Shown here in pieces: positions 7,319 to 16,473 of a stretch of DNA of 64,000 nt (the stretch's first letter is position 1; each line of letters begins with the position of its first letter). This DNA comes from Labrys sp. KNU-23 (lineage in GTDB: Bacteria; Pseudomonadota; Alphaproteobacteria; Rhizobiales; Labraceae). The notes beneath the pieces were generated by a model. It saw only the letters and a list, made by a program, of their open reading frames with translations, was not told the DNA's origin and searched no databases. The stretch spans positions 4,661,501-4,725,500 of the forward strand of contig NZ_CP043489.1 of NCBI RefSeq assembly GCF_008330945.1, read 5' to 3'. Both the position numbers and the translations under genes were made by a program.

Positions 7319-8578
7319 ATGTTCATGCGTTGGGCCTTGGCCGCGACTGCCTCTATCGCTCTCACGAGTTTTGCCAGCGCTGCCGAGGTCGCTATTTCCT
7401 GCGGCGCAGTCGGCCAGGAATTGGCGCTGTGCAAGAGCGGCGCGGAAGCCTGGGCCAAGAAGACCGGCAATACCGTCAAGATCGTCTCGACCCCCAACGA
7501 TACCAATGAAAGGCTGGCGCTCTATCAGCAACTGCTGTCGGCCGGCGCCAGCGACATCGATGTCTTCCAGATCGACGTGATCTGGCCTGGCATTCTCGCC
7601 AATCACTTCATCGATCTCAGCCCCTACACCAAGGGTGCTGAGAAGGATCATTTCCCCGCGATCATCGACAACAACACCGTGGGCGGCAAGCTCGTCGCCA
7701 TGCCGTGGTTCACCGATGCCGGTGTGCTCTACTACCGCAAGGATCTTCTGGAAAAGAACGGGCTGAAGCCGCCGACGACCTGGCAGGAAATGACCGAGGC
7801 CGCGGCCAAGGTCCAGGAGGGCGAGCGCAAGGGCGGCAACGACAAGTTCTGGGGCTTCGTGTTCCAGGGCAAGGCCTATGAGGGCCTGACCTGCGACGCG
7901 CTGGAATGGATCGATTCTTTCGGCGGCGGCACCATCGTCGATGCGGAGGGCAAGATCACCATCAACAATCCCAAGGCGGCGGAAGCGGTGACGCTGGCCT
8001 CTTCCTGGATCGGCAAGATTGCGCCGGATGGCGTGCTCAATTACGGCGAGGAGGAAGCGCGCGGCGTGTTCCAGTCGGGCAACGCCGCCTTCATGCGCAA
8101 TTGGCCCTATGCCTGGTCGCTGGGCAACGGCGCCGACAGCCCGGTCAAGGGCAAGATCGGCGTCGTGGCCCTGCCCAAGGGCGGTGCCGACGGCAAGAAC
8201 ACCGGCACGCTCGGCGGGTGGCAGCTGGCCGTCTCCAAATATTCCAAGAAGGCGGATCTCGCCGCCGACCTCGCCGTCTATCTGACCTCGAAGGAAGAAC
8301 AAAAGCGCCGCGCCATCGAAGGCAGCTATAATCCCACCATTGCCAGCCTCTATGAGGATCCGGACGTGCTCAAGGCCGTGCCGTTCTTCGGCGACCTGAA
8401 GGCGACGTTCACCAGCGCGGTCGCCCGTCCCTCCAAGATCACCGGCGCCAATTACAACGAAGTTTCGAACGCCTTCTGGAACGCGATTGCCAGCGTATTG
8501 TCCGGCAAGGCGAAGGCAGAGACGGCGCTCGAGGACCTTGACGGCGAACTCGCCAATATCAAGGGCTCGGGCTGGTAG
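7319..8578 (+). CDS. thuE: ABC transporter sugar-binding protein, trehalose/maltose type
   Basis: A 419-residue periplasmic binding protein. It has a signal peptide (MFMRWALAATASIALTSF, cleavage after ASA), a GGGAGG ribosome-binding site 8 bases before the ATG, and an SBP family 1 fold with SDIDVFQIDVIWPGILANHF and GDKxAFMxxWPY-like AAFMRNWPYAWSLG. It captures the sugar for the ThuF/ThuG permease. It is the first gene of thuEFGK. A 9-bp stem-loop follows the stop, as often seen after binding-protein genes to raise their level over the permeases. The assignment to trehalose/maltose (and possibly sucrose) rests on the thuA and thuB neighbours. Confidence 0.9.
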   Translation: MFMRWALAATASIALTSFASAAEVAISCGAVGQELALCKSGAEAWAKKTGNTVKIVSTPNDTNERLALYQQLLSAGASDIDVFQIDVIWPGILANHFIDLSPYTKGAEKDHFPAIIDNNTVGGKLVAMPWFTDAGVLYYRKDLLEKNGLKPPTTWQEMTEAAAKVQEGERKGGNDKFWGFVFQGKAYEGLTCDALEWIDSFGGGTIVDAEGKITINNPKAAEAVTLASSWIGKIAPDGVLNYGEEEARGVFQSGNAAFMRNWPYAWSLGNGADSPVKGKIGVVALPKGGADGKNTGTLGGWQLAVSKYSKKADLAADLAVYLTSKEEQKRRAIEGSYNPTIASLYEDPDVLKAVPFFGDLKATFTSAVARPSKITGANYNEVSNAFWNAIASVLSGKAKAETALEDLDGELANIKGSGW

Positions 8579-8592
8579 AATCCTCCCCGACT

Positions 8593-8619
8593 GCGCCGCG
8601 AGCCCTCGGTTCGCGGCGC
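8593..8619 (+). promoter_or_regulatory. Stem-loop between thuE and thuF (partial terminator or mRNA stabiliser)
   Basis: GCGCCGCGA (8593-8601) pairs with TCGCGGCGC (8611-8619), followed by TCTTTCC. The T run is short, so it probably attenuates or protects the 3' end of thuE mRNA rather than fully stopping transcription. The remaining spacer to 8796 holds no gene. Confidence 0.6.
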
Positions 8620-8796
8620 TCTTTCCTCCATGTCGCCCACTTGCGAGCCGATCGACCGAAGTCCGGATCTTGATCCGCCGGCTGGGTTGTCGGTAGCCGC
8701 ATATCGACCTCGAAAACTCCGACCTCGAGCATTCTCTGACTTGGGCGGCGGCGGATCCGTCGGCCGACCCTTCCCGCTTCCCCCTGGGAGTCCCCA

Positions 8797-9723
8797 ATGG
8801 CAAGTCAATCAGAACTGACACGGACCAGGGTTCGGTCGGCATGGCTGTTCCTTTTGCCCATGCTGGTCGTGCTGGCTATTGTCGCCGGGTGGCCGCTGCT
8901 GCGTACCATCTGGTTCGGCTTCACCGACGCCAAGCTGAGCAGCCCCGGCAATTACAAGATCGTCGGATTCTCGAACTATCTCGCCAATGTCGACGGGCGC
9001 TGGATCGGCCTGCTCGCCAACAAGGTGTGGTGGCTTTCGGTCTGGAATACGGTGTGGTTCTCCCTGGTATCCGTGGCCCTGGAGACCGTGCTCGGAACCA
9101 TCGTCGCGCTGGTGTTGAACGCCAATTTCAAGGGGCGCGCCATCGTGCGCGCGGCCGTCCTGATCCCCTGGGCCATTCCCACCATCGTCTCGGCCAAGAT
9201 GTGGCTGTGGATGCTCAACGACCAGTTCGGCATCCTCAACCACATCCTGCTCAGCCTGCACATCATTTCGAGCCCGGTGGCCTGGACCGCCAATTCGCAG
9301 ACGGCGATGTGGGCGGTGATCATGGTCGATGTCTGGAAGACGACGCCCTTCATGGCCCTGCTGATCCTGGCGGCGCTGCAGATGATGCCTTCCGATTGCT
9401 ATGAGGCGGCCAAGGTCGACGGCATTCACCCGGTGAAGGTGTTTTTCAAGGTGACGCTGCCGCTGATCCGCCCGGCCTTGATGGTGGCCGTGGTGTTCCG
9501 CGCCCTCGACGCATTGCGCATCTTCGACCTGATCTATGTGCTGACCTCGGGCAGCCGGGATACCATCTCGATGTCTGGCTTTGCCCGGCTGCAATTGGTG
9601 GATTTCGCCAAGACGGGCCTCGGTTCGGCGGCGGCGACGCTGCTGTTCCTGGTGATCGGCATCATCACCGTGCTGGCCATGACCGTGGGCAAGGTGCGTG
9701 TTTCGGAGGATGCAACGCGATGA
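8797..9723 (+). CDS. thuF: ABC transporter permease, trehalose/maltose type
   Basis: A 308-residue inner-membrane protein of the MalF/UgpA class (BPD_transp_1) with about six membrane helices, starting LFLLPMLVVLAIVAGWPLL. The cytoplasmic EAA loop reads EAAKVDGIHPVKVFFKVTLP and contacts the ATPase. Its last codons overlap thuG by 4 bases (ATGA), showing translational coupling. It forms a heterodimeric channel with ThuG. The N-terminal soluble extension is short, as in most alphaproteobacterial sugar systems. Confidence 0.9.
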   Translation: MASQSELTRTRVRSAWLFLLPMLVVLAIVAGWPLLRTIWFGFTDAKLSSPGNYKIVGFSNYLANVDGRWIGLLANKVWWLSVWNTVWFSLVSVALETVLGTIVALVLNANFKGRAIVRAAVLIPWAIPTIVSAKMWLWMLNDQFGILNHILLSLHIISSPVAWTANSQTAMWAVIMVDVWKTTPFMALLILAALQMMPSDCYEAAKVDGIHPVKVFFKVTLPLIRPALMVAVVFRALDALRIFDLIYVLTSGSRDTISMSGFARLQLVDFAKTGLGSAAATLLFLVIGIITVLAMTVGKVRVSEDATR

Positions 9724-10541
9724 CCAAGGTCCTCAAACCTATCGGATTCTGGCTGCTGGTCGTCGTCATCGTCCTCTACGCCGTCTTTCCGTTCTACTAC
9801 GCCATCATCACCTCGATGCGTACGGGCCAGGCGCTGTTCTCGACCTCGCTGCTGCCCGACAGCCTGGATTTCTCCAATTATGTCGGCGTGTTCGAGCAGC
9901 AGCCCTTCGCCTGGAACATCTGGAACTCCATCGTCGTCGCCGTCACGGTGGTGCTGATCTCGCTCTTTTTGGGGGTGACGGCCGCCTATGCGCTGGGCCG
10001 GGTCCACTTCAAGGGCAGGGGGCTTCTCTTGATGACCATCCTGGCCGTGTCGATGTTCCCGCAGGTGGCGGTGCTGTCGGGCATGTATGAGGTCGTGCGC
10101 GCCTTCGGCCTCTACAACACCATGCCGGCGCTGGTGCTCTCCAACCTGATCCTGACGTTGCCCTTCACCGTATGGGTGCTTACCACCTTCATGAAGGAGC
10201 TGCCGCGGGAACTGGAGGAGGCGGCCTTCGTCGACGGCGCCAGTCCCTGGACGGTGGTGCGCCGCGTGTTCATGCCGCTGATGTGGCCGGCCATGGTGAC
10301 GACGGGCCTGCTCGCCTTCATCGCGGCCTGGAACGAATTCCTGTTCGCACTGACCTTCTCGCCCGACAACCGCACCGTACCGGTGGCGATCGCCTCGATG
10401 AGCGGCGCCAGCCAGCAGGAACTGCCCTGGGGGAACATCATGGCCGGATCGGTCATCGTGACCCTGCCCCTCATCGTTCTCGTCCTCATCTTCCAACGCA
10501 AGATCGTAGCGGGCCTCACCGCCGGCGCCGTGAAGGGTTAA
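9720..10541 (+). CDS. thuG: ABC transporter permease, trehalose/maltose type
   Basis: A 273-residue MalG/UgpE-class permease with six membrane helices. The EAA loop is EAAFVDGASPWTVVRRVFMP and the carboxy end RKIVAGLTAGAVKG is the typical MalG-type tail. It starts inside the thuF stop and ends 5 bases before thuK, so the three genes are one transcript. It pairs with ThuF to form the membrane channel. Confidence 0.9.
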   Translation: MTKVLKPIGFWLLVVVIVLYAVFPFYYAIITSMRTGQALFSTSLLPDSLDFSNYVGVFEQQPFAWNIWNSIVVAVTVVLISLFLGVTAAYALGRVHFKGRGLLLMTILAVSMFPQVAVLSGMYEVVRAFGLYNTMPALVLSNLILTLPFTVWVLTTFMKELPRELEEAAFVDGASPWTVVRRVFMPLMWPAMVTTGLLAFIAAWNEFLFALTFSPDNRTVPVAIASMSGASQQELPWGNIMAGSVIVTLPLIVLVLIFQRKIVAGLTAGAVKG

Positions 10542-10546
10542 GCAAC

Positions 10547-11638
<1,092 letters not shown>

Positions 11639-11649
11639 AAGGCGGCGCC

Positions 11650-11694
11650 GGGAGGCTGCACGGGGCCTCCTCCCGGGGCTCCGTGCAGCCTCCC
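11650..11694 (+). terminator. Strong hairpin between thuK and thuA
   Basis: An 18-base arm (11650-11667) pairs with 11677-11694 with one mismatch around a 9-base loop. There is no T run after it. It separates thuEFGK from thuAB and, with the operator that follows, suggests that thuA has its own start of transcription. Confidence 0.55.
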
Positions 11695-11798
11695 GCCATG
11701 AATATGACGCGTATTGGTCCTGGCGAACATCGCAAGGCCTCGAAATATCCTCAGATGCCACCTTCAATCATGCCCCTGGATGTGGCAGAGATTTTTAC

Positions 11799-11812
11799 TA
11801 AAGCGCTTTGAA
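11799..11812. promoter_or_regulatory. Third LacI-type operator, upstream of thuA
   Basis: TAAAGCGCTTTGAA (11799-11812) repeats the operator core found near thuR and thuE. It lies 29 bases before the thuA start codon, in an AT-richer stretch after a hairpin. This supports direct, separate control of thuAB by the same regulator. Confidence 0.65.
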
Positions 11813-11840
11813 TCGCCGTTGACGGCAAAGGGAATCCGAC

Positions 11841-12626
11841 ATGACTATCCGCGCACTCGTCTGGAACGAGAACCGGCATGAGCAGACCAACGCCTTGGTG
11901 CGCCAGCTCTATCCCAAGGGCATCCATGGCGAGGTCGCGGCGGCACTCGAGGAGGCCGGTGGCATCAGTGTCGGCACGGCGACGCTCGACGAGCCCGAGC
12001 ATGGCCTGACCGTCGAGACGCTGAAGAATACCGACGTGCTCTTGTGGTGGGGCCACACCGCCCATGGCGAGGTCAAGGACGAGATCGTCCAGCGCGTGCA
12101 GGAGCGCGTTTGGGAGGGTATGGGCCTGATCGTGCTGCATTCGGGCCATTTCTCCAAGATCTTCAAGCAACTCATGGGCACGCCCTGCGCCCTGTCCTGG
12201 CGTGAGGCCGGGGAGGTCGAGCGGCTGTGGGTGCTGAACAAGAACCACCCGATCGCCGAAGGACTGCCGGAATATTTCGAGATCGAGCATGAGGAGATGT
12301 ATGGCGAGCCCTTCACCGTGCCCGAGCCGATGGAGACGCTGTTCATCTCCTGGTTCGAAGGTGGTGAAGTCTTCCGCTCGGGGCTGACCTATCAGCGCGG
12401 CGCCGGCAAGATCTTCTATTTCCGTCCGGGCCACGAGGCCTACCCGACCTACCACAACGCCACCGTGCGCAAGGTGCTCGGCAACGCGGTGAAATGGGCC
12501 TTCAATCCCGCGACCGCGTGGAAGCGGGTCAACGAGGCGCCCAATACGCCGCATGACAAGGCGCCGGTCCCCCTGGAAGTGAAAGGGCCGCGACTCCACC
12601 AGGATGGCGAAGAGGGCTATCGGTAA
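11841..12626 (+). CDS. thuA: ThuA, trehalose-utilisation protein (glutamine-amidotransferase-like fold)
   Basis: A 261-residue protein clearly of the ThuA family: TIRALVWNENRHEQTN at the start, DVLLWWGHTAHGEV, GLIVLHSGHFSKIFKQLMG, PIAEGLPEYFEIEHEEMYG and YFRPGHEAYPTYHN. In rhizobia ThuA and ThuB act together on trehalose/maltose-type disaccharides, in a 3-keto-sugar route in which ThuB oxidises. The exact ThuA chemistry should be taken from the family rather than from this sequence. It has its own operator-like site 29 bases upstream and is followed by a 280-base spacer holding a repeat before thuB. Confidence 0.92.
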   Translation: MTIRALVWNENRHEQTNALVRQLYPKGIHGEVAAALEEAGGISVGTATLDEPEHGLTVETLKNTDVLLWWGHTAHGEVKDEIVQRVQERVWEGMGLIVLHSGHFSKIFKQLMGTPCALSWREAGEVERLWVLNKNHPIAEGLPEYFEIEHEEMYGEPFTVPEPMETLFISWFEGGEVFRSGLTYQRGAGKIFYFRPGHEAYPTYHNATVRKVLGNAVKWAFNPATAWKRVNEAPNTPHDKAPVPLEVKGPRLHQDGEEGYR

Positions 12627-12703
12627 GCCTAGGAGCGCGGACGAGGGCGTCCATATGCGCTACCTTAGGACAAGAGGTGCGACGCCAGCCGCTCCTTCGC
12701 TCC

Positions 12704-12799
12704 GTTCTTGCGGGGAGAAGGTAAGGATGAGCGGCAACGCAGACCTTCAAAAAACCGAGGGCGCGCAGCCCCTCACCGCTATCCTCTCCCCGTAAGAAC
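12704..12799. repeat. Intercistronic palindromic repeat between thuA and thuB
   Basis: GTTCTTGCGGGGAGA (12704-12718) and TCTCCCCGTAAGAAC (12785-12799) are inverted arms with one mismatch enclosing 66 bases. The element, with its flanking 'gcgaggggg' tail, resembles short interspersed repeats widespread in Hyphomicrobiales. The whole 12627-12906 spacer holds no convincing gene. Confidence 0.65.
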
Positions 12800-12906
12800 G
12801 GGGCGAGGGGGCTCCTACGCCGAGCCCTATCTTCAGTTCGATCATCTCGCTCAACTCTCAAGTTAGCGCCTATGGACGAGGACGTCCGCGCGCCCAGGAT
12901 CACTCC

Positions 12907-13956
12907 ATGTCCAAGATCCGCATTCTCGTGCTCGGTACCGGCAATATGGCGGCCAATCATGCCCGGCACTTCCAGGCCTCTGTCGATGCCGAAGTGGTGG
13001 CCGGCGTCGACATCGACGAGACGAGAGCCCGCCAGTTCAGCGACGAGCATGGCATTCCCCATTCCTTTGGCGATCTCGATGAGGCGATTGCCTGGGGTGG
13101 CTTCGATGCCGTCGCCAATGTCACCCCTGACCGGTTTCACCATCCCACCACGATGAAGCTGATCCTCGCCGGCAAGCATGTCCTGTGCGAGAAGCCGCTG
13201 GCCGAGACCTTCCCGCAGGCCGACGAGATGGCGACGGCCGCCGAGGCCGCCGGCCTGATCGCCATGGTCAACCTGTCCTATCGCGATGTGCCGGCGCTGC
13301 AGGCGGCTCATGGCATCATTGCGCGCGGCGAGATCGGCGAGGTTCGCCATGTCGAGGCCTCCTATCGCCAGAGCTGGCTGGTGGGCAATCATTGGGGCGA
13401 TTGGTCGACCGAGCCGCGCTGGCTCTGGCGTCTGTCGGAGGAGCATGGCTCCAAGGGCGTGCTGGGCGATGTCGGCATCCATATCCTGGATTTCGCCAGC
13501 TATGCGGTGAGCATGACGCCGGTCGCGCTGCAGGCGCAGCTTGCGACCTTCCACAAGGCAGCGGGCGACCGTATCGGGGACTATCCGCTCGACGCCAATG
13601 ACAGCGCAGTGATGTCGGTGCGCTTCGAAAATGGCGCACTGGGTGTGATCCATACCAGCCGTTTCATGACGGGCTATGCCAACACCCTGAAGCTCAGCGT
13701 CTTCGGCACCAAGGGCGCGATCGAGATCGATCACGGCCCGTATACGAGCCTGCGCATCTGCACGGGAGACGGCATCCATACCCAGGCTTGGCGCGACCTG
13801 CATGCGGATCCGGTGAAGACCAATTACCAGCGCTTCATCGCAGCTGTGCAGAGCGGCGAGAATGCCGAACCCAGCTTCCGCCACGCCGCCAATCTGCAGC
13901 GCGTGATCGATCGCTGCTTCGACAAGGATATTGCTTCGGCCCCCCCGATCGCCTGA
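12907..13956 (+). CDS. thuB: ThuB, Gfo/Idh/MocA-family sugar oxidoreductase
   Basis: A 349-residue NAD(P)-dependent dehydrogenase. The N-terminal Rossmann fold (1-125) has the nucleotide motif VLGTGNMAANHARHF and the family signature AGKHVLCEKPLAETFPQAD with the catalytic Lys of EKP. The C-terminal alpha/beta domain contains GVLGDVGIHILDFASYA. In the thu system it oxidises the disaccharide taken up by ThuEFGK. It follows thuA after a 280-base repeat-bearing spacer, so co-transcription is likely but not certain. A hairpin downstream ends the unit and faces the convergent PanB-like gene. Confidence 0.88.
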   Translation: MSKIRILVLGTGNMAANHARHFQASVDAEVVAGVDIDETRARQFSDEHGIPHSFGDLDEAIAWGGFDAVANVTPDRFHHPTTMKLILAGKHVLCEKPLAETFPQADEMATAAEAAGLIAMVNLSYRDVPALQAAHGIIARGEIGEVRHVEASYRQSWLVGNHWGDWSTEPRWLWRLSEEHGSKGVLGDVGIHILDFASYAVSMTPVALQAQLATFHKAAGDRIGDYPLDANDSAVMSVRFENGALGVIHTSRFMTGYANTLKLSVFGTKGAIEIDHGPYTSLRICTGDGIHTQAWRDLHADPVKTNYQRFIAAVQSGENAEPSFRHAANLQRVIDRCFDKDIASAPPIA

Positions 13957-13976
13957 TCGGGAATGGAACGGTCTTG

Positions 13977-14009
13977 CCGGATGCGCGGGGGAGACGCCCG
14001 GGCATCCGG
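13977..14009. terminator. Hairpin between convergent thuB and PanB-like gene
   Basis: CCGGATGC (13977-13984) pairs with GCATCCGG (14002-14009) around a GC-rich loop. It lies between two genes that point at each other and could end transcription from both sides. Confidence 0.5.
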
Positions 14010-14032
14010 GAACGGCCTCATAGTGCCAGCAA

Positions 14033-14839
14033 TCAGGCCGCGTCGGCGTCGAGCGCCTCCAGGAAACGCTCGAGTTCGCTGCCGGTGATGCCGACTGTCT
14101 GGTTCCGGGCCGGGAAGGCACCATTGGCGACGTCGGCATTGTATTCGGAAAACGCCGCAATGCGTTCCTTCTGCAGGCGCTCATATTCAGCGCGGAAATT
14201 GCGATAGACCTTGGCGTGACGCGGATAATGTCCGTCATGGGCGCCAAGCACATCGTCTGCGAACAGATATTGCGCGTCGCACCCTCCGCCGGCCCCCATG
14301 GAGATCATGAACAGGCCGGTGCGCCGGCTGATCGCGGTGGCGACCTCCGGGGGCACCACCTCGATCTCCGCGGCGAAGGCGCCCGCCTCTTCGAGGGCCT
14401 TCACCTGCTGCCAGACCTGCCAGGCCGTCTCGAACGTCTTGCCGACGGCCCTGAAGCCGCCGCTCCAGGTCTGATGCGAGGGGATCAAACCGACATGGCT
14501 CACTACGGGGATGCCTTCGTCGCGTAGTCGTCGGATGGTGGCAAGGCTGGCGGCGCAATAGACGGCATCCGAACTTTGCCGGCGGACGAGGAAGGCAGCC
14601 CGCAGATAGTCTTCGGCGGTGACGTAGTGGCCATATTCCAACCCGGTCACCGCAAAGGCCGTCGGCGCCGCATCGCGGAAAGCGGGCTCGGCGATCAGCG
14701 CGGGCGGAACCGAGAGCATGCCGATGCCGGCGCGTTCGGCCGCCGCGGCTTCATCAAGCGTGGTGACTCTCAATTTGGCGATCTGCTTCTTGCCGCGAAG
14801 AGCGAGCAGGTCGGCTACAGTCGGACGATGATGGGCCAA
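14033..14839 (-). CDS. PanB-fold protein (ketopantoate hydroxymethyltransferase-like, divergent active site)
   Basis: A 268-residue TIM-barrel protein. The C-terminal two thirds track PanB: SHVGLIPSHQTWSGGFRAVG, IEVVPPEVATAI (conserved Glu), SMGAGGGCDAQYLFADDVLG and PRHAKVYRNF. The N-terminal half does not. Where PanB has the metal-binding GDS, the LLADLPF Asp and the VKIEGG Lys/Glu, this protein reads MLSVPPAL, FAVTGLEYGH and DAVYCAAS. The comparison is by memory of E. coli PanB. It therefore probably does not make ketopantoate; a changed hydroxymethyl transfer, a lyase or a non-enzymatic role is open. It is the last gene after the reductase, Rieske and desaturase genes, 44 bases downstream. 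Confidence 0.75.
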   Translation of the reverse strand: MAHHRPTVADLLALRGKKQIAKLRVTTLDEAAAAERAGIGMLSVPPALIAEPAFRDAAPTAFAVTGLEYGHYVTAEDYLRAAFLVRRQSSDAVYCAASLATIRRLRDEGIPVVSHVGLIPSHQTWSGGFRAVGKTFETAWQVWQQVKALEEAGAFAAEIEVVPPEVATAISRRTGLFMISMGAGGGCDAQYLFADDVLGAHDGHYPRHAKVYRNFRAEYERLQKERIAAFSEYNADVANGAFPARNQTVGITGSELERFLEALDADAA

Positions 14840-14883
14840 GACGGTCTCCTGGGTGCCCGCTGCTCGAGCGTGTTGTCGAGGCG

Positions 14884-16119
14884 TTAGGCGGCGAGAAGGG
14901 ATTTGAGGCGGACATTGGGATCGGCAAGCCTCTCCTTGTCGGGGCGGGATCGCCGGGCAATCAGCATTTCGCAGAGCCGGATGTCGCGGGCGATCGCATT
15001 GCCGGGGCCGATGCCGCTTGCGGCAACCAATCGTCCCTCGTCGTCGAGATGGCAGAGGATGAAGGAGCCGTCCGGCCCATTGCGGCGAACGGTATGGCGT
15101 CCCTCGTCGATCAGTCCGGCGACCTGCAAGGACAGATCATATTGGTCCGACCAGAACCAGGGCACGGCGTCGAAAGCGATGTCCTCGCCCAGCATGGAGC
15201 GGGCGGCGTGCGCGCCTTGCTCCTGGGCGTTGCGCCAGGATTCCAGGCGCACCCGGCGTCCCCCATAGACGGGCAGGGGAAAGGAGCAGCAATCGCCGGC
15301 CGCGAAGATGGCTTCGTCGCTGGTCCGGAGCCTAGCGTCGACGGCAATACCATTGTCGATGGCAAGCCCCGCCGCCTCCGCCAGCATTGTACTGGGCGAA
15401 GCGCCGACGCCGAGAACGACCAGGTCGGCGAGCACCAGTTTTCCGCTGGTGAGGCGGACGGCGAGGCCGTCTGGCTCTTCCTCGATGGCCGCAATGCCTT
15501 CGCCGCACAGCAGGGTGCAGCCCGCCGCACGATGGCGTTCTTGCACCACCTCGGCGATATCGGCGGGTACGCCTCGACTGAGCAGGCGCGGCAGCGCCTC
15601 GATGATGGTGACCGCGGCGCCGCGCTGGCGGGCGCTTGCCGCGAGTTCCAGCCCGATGAAGCCGCCGCCGATGATGACGATCTCCGCGCCCGGGCGAAAG
15701 CGTTCCCGCAGATGCAGGGCGTCCTCGAAGCGTCGCAGCGTTACGCAACCGGGCCTGTTCGCACCGGCGAGCGGCAGCCGTCGCGGCGCGGCGCCGGTGG
15801 CGAGAAGCAGCTTGTCATAGGCGAGGACATTGCCGTCATCGAGCCGGACCAGCCTCCGGTCCCGCTCGATCGCCACCACGGTATGCTTGGCCAGATGCGT
15901 GATGGCCTCGGCCTCGAAGCGTTCCTCCGCCACGATATAGCGCGGGGAGGGGCCGACCTCGTCCAGCAGCGTCGCCTTCGACAAGGGCGGGCGCTCATAG
16001 GGGGCGTGGACCTCGTCCCCGACCAGGGTGATGGAGCCGGCCCAGCCGTTCTCGCGAAGGGCGAAGGCTGCCCTGGCGCCCGCCTCGCCGGCGCCGACGA
16101 TGACCATGCCCGGTTGCAT
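14884..16119 (-). CDS. FAD-dependent ferredoxin reductase (MocF-like)
   Basis: A 411-residue flavoprotein of the ferredoxin/rubredoxin reductase class. The start at 16119 is chosen because MQPGMVIVGAGEAGARAA places the FAD Rossmann motif (GAGEAG) at the N-terminus and follows the Rieske stop by 4 bases. A second nucleotide-binding motif (IIGGGFIGLELAASARQRG) binds NAD(P)H, and AIFAAGDCCSFP is the C-terminal FAD signature. The C-terminal reductase domain (about 320-400) has the PWFWSDQYDLSLQVAG motif common to oxygenase reductases. It would pass electrons from NAD(P)H to the Rieske protein encoded just upstream. Confidence 0.9.
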   Translation of the reverse strand: MQPGMVIVGAGEAGARAAFALRENGWAGSITLVGDEVHAPYERPPLSKATLLDEVGPSPRYIVAEERFEAEAITHLAKHTVVAIERDRRLVRLDDGNVLAYDKLLLATGAAPRRLPLAGANRPGCVTLRRFEDALHLRERFRPGAEIVIIGGGFIGLELAASARQRGAAVTIIEALPRLLSRGVPADIAEVVQERHRAAGCTLLCGEGIAAIEEEPDGLAVRLTSGKLVLADLVVLGVGASPSTMLAEAAGLAIDNGIAVDARLRTSDEAIFAAGDCCSFPLPVYGGRRVRLESWRNAQEQGAHAARSMLGEDIAFDAVPWFWSDQYDLSLQVAGLIDEGRHTVRRNGPDGSFILCHLDDEGRLVAASGIGPGNAIARDIRLCEMLIARRSRPDKERLADPNVRLKSLLAA

Positions 16120-16123
16120 CGGA

Positions 16124-16438
16124 TCAACCGAGCTGGATCTGGACCTTGCCGTCGGCGAGCCGGACGGCATAGGTCTTCAAATTGATGCAGACGGGCGCGC
16201 CCTTGGCCTCTCCGGTCTTGTAATTGAAGCGGCCATTATGCTTGGGGCATTCGATGATGTCGTCCATCACCAGGCCGTCGGCCAGATGGATCTGCTCATG
16301 GGTGCACAGCCCGTCCGTCGCGAAATATTCGTCGTCCGGGCTGCGATAGAGGGCATAGGTGCGGCCGGCATGATCAAAGCGCAGGACATCTTCCTGCTCG
16401 ATGTCATCGGCCTCGCAGGCGTCGATCCAGGTGCTCAT
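16124..16438 (-). CDS. Rieske [2Fe-2S] ferredoxin (MocE-like)
   Basis: A 104-residue soluble Rieske protein. Cluster ligands are C45-T-H47 and C64-P-K-H67. The surrounding segments ATDGLCTHEQIHLADGLVMD and IIECPKHNGRFNYKTGEA strongly resemble MocE of rhizobia. It carries single electrons from the reductase to the desaturase-fold oxygenase. Gene spacing is tight on the reductase side (4 bases) and 35 bases from the desaturase stop, so all are one operon. There is no signal peptide; the protein is cytoplasmic. Confidence 0.92.
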   Translation of the reverse strand: MSTWIDACEADDIEQEDVLRFDHAGRTYALYRSPDDEYFATDGLCTHEQIHLADGLVMDDIIECPKHNGRFNYKTGEAKGAPVCINLKTYAVRLADGKVQIQLG

Positions 16439-16473
16439 TTTATCCTCCCCATGTGACTTTTCGTATTGTGGTG

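Noticed and set aside
12529..14253. 574-codon minus-strand frame spanning thuA end, spacer and thuB
   Set aside because: It crosses two real genes and a repeat, has no domain, and overlaps the end of the true PanB-like gene.
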